Source: Owenia fusiformis (taxonomy: Eukaryota > Annelida > Polychaeta > Sabellida > Oweniidae). From it: a stretch of DNA of 64,000 nucleotides. Shown in pieces: positions 50,201-62,200 of this stretch (position 1 is the stretch's first letter; each line of letters opens with the position of its first letter). Position numbers and translations under genes: made by a program. The notes beneath the pieces are model-generated. The model made no database searches. It was given only the letters and a program-made list of their open reading frames with translations, and had not been told where the DNA came from. The stretch spans positions 31,022,867-31,086,866 of the forward strand of contig CAIIXF020000008.1 in assembly GCA_903813345.2 (NCBI GenBank). The letters run 5' to 3'.

Positions 50201-53200
50201 CTGTTTTAAATAGGTTTTACGTATGCCAATAATTTCTCAAATTATGTAAGCTGAATGCATTCCATAATCCCTAGAATATTCTCTTGGAGGAATCCAATGG
50301 TAGTTCCTAGCAGATTTTTAGATGGCAGGTAAGTGAATTCTTTAGTACTCTCCTTATTGGGTTGAGTTAGTTTATATTCAAAAATTATATATGATTCTGT
50401 AAAGATGTCAGTGTGGATGCTATATAGATTGCACACGTATGGTAAGCTGTATAATCCTATATTATGTAACACGAGTACAGTTTTGGTTGACATGATTGTG
50501 ACTGAGTGAGAGATTAAACTCTTTAAGGTAGTTCTGCATGTTGATAATTTTTACTAATTTTGGTGATGAATAAATTATCTGATAATTATGAATTGGGCAA
50601 TATTTTTGACATTTTTAGTGGATATAAAGAATTATGGTAACATACACATGGACCATGCATACACATACAATTACAAATGTGAAAATATTGTCCCTTTCAT
50701 TAATTATCGGTATTTATAATCATGAAAATTATTGAAAAATATCGAGACATGTCTACCTTAAAATCAGATTGGCTTACAAGTACCCTAAGCTATTTTCACA
50801 TTTTTATTGCAAGAAAATCTTTTTGCAAGGGTTACAAAGGTTGAAATATTGTGGTGGCTCTATTTGGCTGGAGTTTAATATTCAGACCTAGCTATAGGTA
50901 TTATTACATTTATATGTACACTAGTATCTTGTTGACCTATATTCAGCACTGTATTGATGAATGGGCCACTTATTAGGGCCAATATTCAATCATAAAGTGT
51001 ACAGGGGTAGAGATGCCAAACCAAGAAGTCTTTTTGTGTCTGTCAAAATCCATTTGCATCCTACACATCCCAACATATTATCCAAATATGTTATTAATTA
51101 ATGAAACATAACAGTATAATCTTTGGATTTAGAAAGTTGTATGGGATTTCATTAGTATAAAATTTGCTTTTGAAGCATTTTTCTATAGCCATTTTGTAGG
51201 AAAAAAATGATGGAAAAAATGTATAATCTTTTAATTTGAAGTATGACCTGAATCGATTGCAAACTTCATATTTGCACATCTGATGTGATATTCCATTTGT
51301 GTCATACTGTGAAATTATTTAATTTGCAATCGATTCAGGTCATAGTGTATTTTAGGTATTTTTGTGAAAATCAATAGAAACCAATGGCCTCTATTGGAAT
51401 TGATGATATCCACATGTTAAGTCAATGGAGCCCATTCAATGGCAAGTCAATACACCCTTGCTGAACTAAATGACCTCAACCTTAGCCCATGTGGGTCCAA
51501 ACGCTCAAATATTTTCCACAGTATTATGTGACATTGTATTCTTTATGTTACACCTAAAAATGATTCATTTTGTTCATGGGGATATCATAATGGAAAGTGC
51601 ACTAGACCCTTATTGTAATTGTATGATATCGTATTTGTGATTTGAATATACACTGTGATATTTGAGAAAAAGAATGTTTTGTTTTAGTTTCATTGCAATT
51701 TATAACCCTAATATCCTTCCCAGAATCCTTCCTTGTCTTCCAATTTTCTAATAACCTCAGAAGTTCCTACTTTTTAAAAAAATACAATTTTCCATGATCA
51801 TTTTTATGTCACCACCACAAGTGGTGACATATTGTTATGGTCTCAAACTTTTTTGTGGACGGTGTTCAGTGGTTGGTGTTGATCATTTGGCAGTTGGTGT
51901 TTGGCAGTTGGTGTCTGTAACAAATGGCAGGTGTTGACATTTTGCATGTGAATGCCTTGTCTTATAATGTAGCCAACTGCAATGGATGTAAAACGGATAC
52001 AGTTAACTAATACATTTCTTGGCATCAATTCAAATCATATGCTAATTTTAAATGAAAATGCTTTTTTTCATGTTTTACCACTCATAAATGCCATAATATC
52101 TCGATGTCACATTCAGGAAAATATGGCTATCAACAAGTTTTGAATTCTTACAATCCTGGAAGTTGTACATGTAAGCGTACACATCTGTCAGTTCAGTTTA
52201 TGTGTAAAAGTTAATCCCCTAAGCCTTAATACCTGATGCATGAAATATTATGAATGAGTTACATAATATGTACTCGTGCTATTTAGGTAAATGTTGTGCT
52301 GTTTCACCAGATTTGACTGACATCTTTAAATAACAACAATTTGATTTGATGATCAGACAGCAACAAAACATATTAAGTGGCCAAGACAAAAGAATGTTAT
52401 TATGATAGGCATTCTAGGGATTAAGGAATGCATTCAGCTTACATAATTTGAGAAATTATTGGCATACGTAAAACCTATTTAAAACAGCATTTATCGTATT
52501 CAAAAGCGTTGAGCATCATTGATTCCCAGCCCTCTGAAGTTTGAAAAATAAAAATACCTGGGTGTTAATCCATGGATTATCTTTGAAAATGAGAAATATA
52601 TTTTTGGATTACATGGTGTAATCTTAAAGTAAACAAAATGTTTTAAAGTGTATTGATGTTTTTTGGATGAAAAACATAAGCGAAATTCATGAAAAAAATC
52701 TCCCGATTCATTCTACAAACAACTCGCCCTCCTTTGTGTTTCTTGCCTGTTTTGTATCCTTTATAGTTTCAATTCTGATGAGTCTATTCAGATGTAGTTT
52801 GTTACATCTTATGAGTTAAGAGTTCTTTTAATATTTCTCAAATACTTTCAATGTCAGCGTCTCTTAAACGAATATGAATTTGACGATAATGTTAGATTGT
52901 TGGTGTCCCTGAAATGTGTGATTTCATGCATTCTAAAATCAGTTTTTGGCTAATATCTTGAAAACTATTGGCTTTTTTAACTTCATATGTATTATTGACT
53001 CCCAATAATGTGGCCATTCCAGACATTTTGATTGGTCACACAACCTTCTATGTCCAATGGTTCTTGAAATACAAAAATGGGGGGGAAACAAACGCCTTCA
53101 GTGGAAAATATGTTACCAAGCCAAAACTGGCCAATGACCTTCACGTAGATGATTTATGAAGAGAAAATCTCTGGACCTAGAAGTGCATACTCAAACAACA

Positions 53201-56200
53201 TGAGCTACTATAGTAAAAGAGTCCTCCAAGTTAGCAGATGGTCTCAGTTGTTGGTCACGGACCAAAAAAAAATTATGGAAGTGCCAAAACCCGCCTAAAA
53301 CATGATTTCTAGACAATTTTATGCCTAAATAGCAGTAAAATTAGGGATGGGATGTAACCATTTTGCTCAATAAATACATTTATATTATCACATCTGACAT
53401 AAATTTTGGTATGCATAAGCAAAGTATAGGATGTATAACATATTTATGGGTCATTGAGAATGATTATAAGGGTTATAATTATCCAACAATTTCCAGTTTA
53501 TTGTGATATATGTTACCCCTACCCCTAATTTTGAACTGAGAAGAGACCTCTGATTTTGAAGGATATTTATTACCTCAGATTTTATAACAAAATGGTTGTA
53601 ATTAATCGGACTTTCATTATACAGGGCGTTCAATAAGTACTGATCAAAATGCTGTAACCGTTTTAATTTTTTATATTACGGACTAACATTTCTACTGCAC
53701 ATTTTCGAGTAATGTACGAATGTACTGTGAGAGTTACAAGAATGTACCCTAACAGGAAGGTGGTACTGAGTTGAGCCTAAGGTGGCTTGTGATGCTCCAG
53801 GTCTGCACGAAAAAATTCAAAATAACAGACTTAAACTGAACATTTTCACATACAACTTTATTTTTGAATCCATTTTACAGTTGGTAAATAATCACTGGTA
53901 CTAAGATACCTTGCCAACAGCTACTGATGACATCAGAGAGCAAATTGTAAGGTGGAAATGACATCAAGGAGTAATTCATTAGAATACAATTACACCACAG
54001 TGCAATTTAAAATCAGATGACATCATAGAGAAATTACATCACACAAATTGAGCAGAAATTGTGTCATCAACAACATGGCTGTTGAATAGAATATCAATAA
54101 TATTCAGCATCAAATTAGAAGCAGCATCAAGTTCTGTATACTCTAGTATTACTAGGTAAATGAAAATAGAATATAGTAAAGGACATTCACGAAGCTTATG
54201 GGGAGGACACTATATCTAGAAACCCATGGCATGGCATATCGTTGGTAATGGTCCCGCTATTTCAAAGAGGGAGAGAGTCAATTAGAGTTGAACCCATTTC
54301 AGTGAGTGGAAAGAGTATACAGTGTACGTGCGCAGTCAGTGATCAATGTATGTATCCAATAAACTCTAGCTTATTTCAGTGAGTGGAAAGAGTATCTCTT
54401 GTAAATGCGCAGTCAGTGATAGATGTTCACTTGATGAGGATGCAGCCTATGGTTGCCAAAGTGATGACGAGTCAGCTGACTTAGAGTGTGACTGTTCAAC
54501 GTGCACCTGCAGTAAAGGTAATACTTTTTGAACTAAATGTCGTGCACAGTGAGTATAACTAAAAAACGAACACTTGCATCAAGGGTAATTGACGTTTGTC
54601 CATATAAATGAAAAATAGATGGCATCATGGGTATTGGTAGGGCTATTACCGGGCTAGAATACATGTAATTGTATTGCCAGAGTCACTTGATTTCTTGATT
54701 TAAAAATAGTTCCATTTTGATTATCTTAAAACTCCATTGGAATATAACTATATGATCTTATTGACACGTGGATTGTGATTTCACGGATTGTGATCCTTGT
54801 AAGAGTAAATGAACTTTTAAAGGTTTTGTACGTACAGATATGGGGCATTATTACACTTATTGACATTTCCAAAATGGCAACATTATATGGACACAAGGTT
54901 GCACATTTCTGATTCGAACATGACTGTATTCACGCCTTCTATAAACTGTAAACAAAGTCAATGCTTCAGCTGGGTTATATTCGAGAACAAATCCCCGGCC
55001 TTGTACTAAGTGTTTCGTTCAGTGCACTCATTGGTCAGTTTAGGCCGTTCCGTTCTTTTCGCACCCCCCTTTCGTCTGCGAAATTGTCCGAAGCCAAAGT
55101 TTTTTGTCGAAGCATTTGTAAACTGTAATCTCAATAATTTCAATAATTATCAATGTAGCAGATATGCGTGAAACCGATAAAATAGGCCGAAGTGTCAATA
55201 AAAAACTTAAGTCGGGGTTAAGAGGTAAGTAAACAAATTGGAACAGCCAAACGCTCAACCAGAAGTAGAAATGAAAAAAGTGGAAATGAACATTACATAC
55301 GGAAAACGTTTGTGCCTAGACCCTGCGGGGTGTATTCGAAACTGCTCGTCGGTCTATATTTCTTAATTACATTTTGCTAATATCTATGAACACTATCAAA
55401 GGTGCTGCTTGTTATCAAACATTTGGGAGCTGGTTGTAGTCACATTCAGGCCCGTAACCAGGGGGTGGGGTCGATGGGTTTGAGCGCCCCCCCCCCCTCT
55501 GGCCAAAATATCTTTCAAAATCATGCAGCTTTTCACCATTCTAAGCACTTTTTAAGTGATTTGGGCCATTGTCATTTACAATTGATTTGATGTTTTTCGG
55601 TTGTCTGCGACTGCATATTAATTTTTTGTTTTTGAGTACATTATCCATAATCTCATCGTTTTCCCTCATACAGGGTGTTCCAAAAGTAACAGGACTGGTG
55701 CTGGCATTTTGTTGAATATGCACCAATTTGTCTTCAAAATTGTACATAATATACTTTCATGTATTGCTACTAAAATTGCAAAGTTTCGATAAAAATTATG
55801 AAACTGGGGTAGAGTTATGGTTGCTATGGTAACATGACATCACAATACCCGGGGCAACATTCCATGCAGAAAGTTACAGAGAATTTAAGCATTTCTACAT
55901 CCTATATCAAAGTTAGAATCGAACAACTGGTGGGAATTACATTTTTGCTAAATACATCATTTGATATTCCTATGTATCCTCTACTTTGAAAAGTAGGATC
56001 CTCTTGGGTTAGTACAAGAGTAGCACTCAGTATCCATGACTCAAACACATGAGTGAACCCATTTGATGACATGTCATGCAGGGTCGATAGGACTTGGAGA
56101 AGGTCATTCTCATCTTTAACTATCTTACCGCGCTGATAAGCATTCCATTCTCCATATAAAAGTAAAAATTAGATATTGCATGATCAGAAGATTATGGTGC

Positions 56201-59200
56201 ATGGTCTTAGACTTCAAGACCTAGCTCCGCTATAGTGCAGTGGTCTTTAACGCTGACTTGCAGGCAGGCGCCTTATCAAGTTGGATGACTGGCTTCAAAT
56301 TAGGTCTTTTCAAAAACTCAACAGTGAATTGTGAAGACTGTTATACATAATGATATTTCCGGAAATTGAATAAATATTATTATTATGAAATCATACTTGA
56401 ATCTGAGTTTTATAGCAACATCATAACTATAAAGCAACTAATAAAACAAACAAGAAATGTTGTATTGTAATAGGTGAATTGGATACTTTCTTCAGTTATA
56501 TAAAAATGTTAGATACTACATTTTCATGAAAAAGTTCCGGGTGTTGTGATGTCACCTTACTATAGTAACCATAACTTTACCCACATTTTATCATTTTTTC
56601 TGAGACTTAATAATTTTAGTTGCGCTACGTCAAAGTACAATTTGTGAAAATTTAAACACACTCAGTGCAGAATTGACAAAATGCCAGCACCAGTCTTGTT
56701 ACTTTTGGAACACCCTGTATTATTGACGGGTTCCATTATTCGTGGAAACATACTTCTATTTTGTGGATTATGAGTTGCGATGAATGTTAAAGTATTCTCC
56801 TTAGTTTCTTTCTTTTTAACTGTTTCAATATGTCTGTCCTGTTTAGCATTGATGCTTTGCGTGCGTCATCTATTACTTTTGACGGATAATCCAATGTTAT
56901 TAAATGATCCTTGAGTTGTTTCAATTGTAATTCTCGTGTTTCACGTTTTTAGACAATGCATACTATTCGTCTCGCTAAGTTACATGGGACGTTTAATTTT
57001 GTATGTCTGGGATGACATGATTTAAAGTTAAGCTATTGGTGTGTGTCTGTTTCCTTGGAGTAAATATCTGTTATTAGTTTACTCCCATCCTTAATTGTAA
57101 GAACGTCCAAGAACGGTATTTGAGTATAACTTTCTTCCTTCGTGAATTTTATATTTGAGTTTATCGCATCTAATGTCGTTTTAGTAAGTCTATTAAGAAG
57201 GACTTCTTCAATGTACGCCATGGTCAGGTTTGCATACGTCGGTGCGACTTTGGTCGCCGTACCTCGTATTTGTTTATATATCATTTCATTGAACTCCATG
57301 AAATTGTTTTCTAAAATGAATTTTGCGCTTTGGGAAATGAATTTTTGGGATAAACGCATCATGTCTTCTGTTATAAATTTGTCCATCCAAAAATCCAATG
57401 CTTTTAGTCCGAGGTCATGCGGTATATTAGAGTACAAACTGATAACGTCAAGAGTTACTAATTTGATTGTATCAGAAACGATCTTTGGCATTTTCTTTAA
57501 GAAGTCCATATCGTCTCTAATATACGTAAACATCATTCGACATTTCGACTAATGGTTTAAGAGTTATATCAATCAATTGGCTAAGTCGTTGAATTTCACT
57601 GTTAGGACCTCCTACTATTGGTCTGAATTTTAGATCCTTGGGACAATCCATTTGAACGTATTCTCCTTTATTCATGTCACAGTTTTGACGAATGATTTTG
57701 CTTTTGTGAATCTTTGGTAAACCATAGAATTTGCTCGTGTTTACTCTAAATTGAGATATGTATTTTTCTCATTTGTTGTTAACCACTTCCATGAACTCTT
57801 CTAATCTTAATTTTCTGCAAAAATTACTTATGTCTGCTTTCAATTCTATATCATTAGATTTTTTTGGAGTCGGCGTAAAGGACCTTATACACCGTCCATT
57901 GGGATCTCCCCATGGGAAAAAAATAATTCATCTGATTTTTCAAAATGAGTATTCTGCTTCAATTATTACATTTATATGCACACTAGTATCTTGTTGACCT
58001 ATATTCAGCACTGTATTGATGTATAGGCCACTTATTAGGGTCATAATTCAATCATGAAGTGTAGAGGCATAGATTCCAAACCAGGAAGTATTTTTGTGTC
58101 TGTCAAAATCCATTTACATCCTACGCATCCCTGCATCTTAACCAAATATGTTACTACAAAATGAAATATAATAGTATAATCTTTGGTTTTACAAACTTGT
58201 ATGATATTTGATAAGTGTAAAAGTTGTTTTTGGAGCATTTTTCTATAGCCATTTTGTAGGGAAAAAAATGATGAAAAAATGTACAATCTTTTAATTTTAA
58301 GTATGACCTGAATCGATTGCAAACTTCATATTTGCACATTTGATGAGATAAACCATTTGTGTCGTATTGTGAAATTATTAAGTTTGCAATCGATTCAGGT
58401 CATAGTGTATTTTTGGTATTTCTGTGATAACCAATGGAAACCAATGGCCTCTATTGGGATCTGCTGATATCCTCATGTTAAGTCAATGGTGCACAGCCCC
58501 ATGTAAGTCAATACAACCTTACTGAACGAAATGATCCCTATCTCAGCTTATGTGTGTCCGAGCACTTTAATATTTTCCAAAGTATTATATGACATTTTAT
58601 TCTTCATGTTACACCTACGAATGATTCATTTTGACCATAGGGATATTTGCCAATAATTGCACCTTGTCCTTTCATACCTCTTTAAAATACTTATTTCATC
58701 CGTTGTTAAATTGTAAGACGATAAATTCAAGTGTCCACTGGGTTTGATTTGTCCACGGTTTCCTCTTGTGTTGATGGTATATATATATGTTGTTTGTTCA
58801 TTAGTTCGCTTATATTCATCGCTACATTTACAACAAACTTTGTTCATTAGCTTGTTATTCGTTTGAGTCTAAAACAAATCTTGATAAAAATCGTATTCAT
58901 ATGATAAATCGAACTTTTGTAGGGATTGAGGAATATCTATATCAAAGTTCGATTGAAAGTAAGTTGCCATTTAGTGAATCTGAAAAAGCGGCGATCATGG
59001 GAGCCATTGGCGCCGTTAAGGAATTGGTTGACGACTTAAATGATCTTCTTGGTGGTATAGCAGAACTGTTGAAACGTGCCGCGGACCTTATCAAAGCCTT
59101 CTATGAATGGTTGAAGGATAACATCATTAGAGTGTGTACTATGTTAAGAAATAAAATTGAGGGAGTTCAAAAGATGATTGATGCGACTGTTGAAATGCTT

Positions 59201-62200
59201 AAGAAAGTACGAAACTTTCGGGATAGCAAGAGCAATTGGCTAGAGGATGTTTTGAAAATAATAGAGGACAAAATTAATGAATTGCGAAAAATGGAATTCC
59301 AATCTAAAAGATTAATGCTACGGAAGATTGAAACAGGTACCTTATCTCAGTTATCACTATTATTGTAGGAGCGTCGTTCTCGTTTGTCGATTTATTTTAT
59401 CTCATATATTTTCCAACCATTAGCCATATTGCATTTATATAATGTGTAATTAAATATGTCTGCTTAACTAAAATTTCTCATTATTTTGTGTAGAAATGAA
59501 AGGGTTACCGTGCTTAAAAGATGGACATTGTCCATCTAATGCGAACTTTCCTAAACGCATACACTGCAAATCCGACTGCATATGCCATGAATGTAAAAAA
59601 AACGATGATTGCAAACACCCCAACCCAAAATGTGCGAAAAACAGTGATGACATCATGGTTTGTGGAGATCCTCATATTAAACAGACGATCCAAGGGACCG
59701 AACGTAGATTCTGCTATGATATTTATGGTGCCCCCGATTCGACATATTTGTACCTCCGTGACGGGGATTTGGGTAAGATGCACATCTTCAAAAGGTTTTC
59801 ATATCCGTATAATCGCACAAAGCTAGGCCTAATATATCAAATTTTAAAGAAATCAGTACAAAGTTATTCTTGAAATTACAACCAAGCACTGTGGCTATTT
59901 TTCGATTCACTAAAATTGATTACTCTCGACAATTTCATAATTCCAAGTAGGAGGTTGAGTAAAAACCTATAAGGTGTGAGTACCGTAATCCAACATGAAA
60001 TTCGAAATTCTGAACTCTACTTTGAACATATGGCGTGCGTGACCAACTATGAAACGCTTACCCCCCCCCCCATAGTGTTATATATCAAAACGTACCTGTT
60101 CATATAGAGGTTCGATTGATCTACATAGAATTAGAGGGAGTGAGGTTACTTTTTGAGATATCAGCGTCCATTTATTGTAACTCACGTTTCCTACCATTTG
60201 CTCAGTTCTGAGATAACGGGCACACGCGTAGTAAACATGCTCACGTTGGAACTATTTTGACCTACATCGCTATTTTCGTTATTAAAATGAAAGTTGAACT
60301 CCTCCTCATTATTTTGATACCAAATAATGGCATACTTGGTACCCTAGAAGCCAACTATGGCGTTATTTAAAACAAAATCACAGGTTTTTAAACTATATAG
60401 AGGTCATATCTTTTGGCGGAAGGATATGGAACCTCACACCTTAAAGTTTTATGACATCACACTGATTTTTGTCTCTGCAACTTTTTTTGACAGAAAATAT
60501 CATTCAAAAATGCATAAAAACGTCGGAACTGTATACTGTATACCATCTTACAATTCATTGAGTCCTGGGCTCTAATTCCTTTTACTATAAGCCTTTGTAT
60601 AAGATCAAGCTTATCAAGATTGTTAACAATAGGGAGCAACAATAATCACTTGGATATGTTAACTCTGATCTTGTTGAAACATAATGTGAATCTTTAGCAA
60701 GAAAAAATGTATCACATTACTCAAGATATTATGCGATCATGCGTGACGTGTGACATGTATCGCCCCAGTAACAACTATGAAACAAATAATCTAGATCTTA
60801 CTGATTGGTTTTAATTTGAACAGTTCATGACGCCATGGACACGTTTTCTTACCGATAGAGCAAAAATCACTGCCTTTGTACTATTCGTGGTTTGATGCAC
60901 CTTTGATTTACAGTGGATCAGTATTCTTAAAACAATTGTGGTAATCAAAATCAATTGATTAATGCTACGGAAGATTGAAACAGGTACCTTATCTCAGTTA
61001 TCACTATTATTGTAGGAGCGTCGTTCTCGTTTGTCGATTTATTTTATCTCATATATTTTCCAACCATTAGCCATATTGCATTTATATAATGTGTAATTAA
61101 ATATGTCTGCTTAACTAAAATTTCTCATTATTTTGTGTAGAAATGAAAGGGTTACCGTGCTTAAAAGATGGACATTGTCCATCTAATGCGAACTTTCCTA
61201 AACGCATACACTGCAAATCCGACTGCATATGCCATGAATGTAAAAAAAACGATGATTGCAAACACCCCAACCCAAAATGTGCGAAAAACAGTGATGACAT
61301 CATGGTTTGTGGAGATCCTCATATTAAACAGACGATCCAAGGGACCGAACGTAGATTCTGCTATGATATTTATGGTGCCCCCGATTCGACATATTTGTAC
61401 CTCCGTGACGGGGATTTGGGTAAGATGCACATCTTCAAAAGGTTTTCATATCCGTATAATCGCACAAAGCTAGGCCTAATATATCAAATTTTAAAGAAAT
61501 CAGTACAAAGTTATTCTTGAAATTACAACCAAGCACTGTGGCTATTTTTCGATTCACTAAAATTGATTACTCTCGACAATTTCATAATTCCAAGTAGGAG
61601 GTTGAGTAAAAACCTATAAGGTGTGAGTACCGTAATCCAACATGAAATTCGAAATTCTGAACTCTACTTTGAACATATGGCGTGCGTGACCAACTATGAA
61701 ACGCTTACCCCCCCCCCCCATAGTGTTATATATCAAAACGTACCTGTTCATATAGAGGTTCGATTGATCTACATAGAATTAGAGGGAGTGAGGTTACTTT
61801 TTGAGATATCAGCGTCCATTTATTGTAACTCACGTTTCCTACCATTTGCTCAGTTCTGAGATAACGGGCACACGCGTAGTAAACATGCTCACGTTGGAAC
61901 TATTTTGACCTACATCGCTATTTTCGTTATTAAAATGAAAGTTGAACTCCTCCTCATTATTTTGATACCAAATAATGGCATACTTGGTACCCTAGAAGCC
62001 AACTATGGCGTTATTTAAAACAAAATCACAGGTTTTTAAACTATATAGAGGTCATATCTTTTGGCGGAAGGATATGGAACCTCACACCTTAAAGTTTTAT
62101 GACATCACACTGATTTTTGTCTCTGCAACTTTTTTTGACAGAAAATATCATTCAAAAATGCATAAAAACGTCGGAACTGTATACTGTATACCATCTTACA

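Noticed and set aside
56225-56290. A-box-like TAGTGCAGTGG inside the 55671-56717 MITE
   Set aside because: No B-box or acceptor stem; chance match within a repeat.
59521-59826. Overlapping ORFs on both strands across exon 4 copies
   Set aside because: Shadow frames of the real exon; the phase-1 exon reading has conserved Cys and paralogue support.
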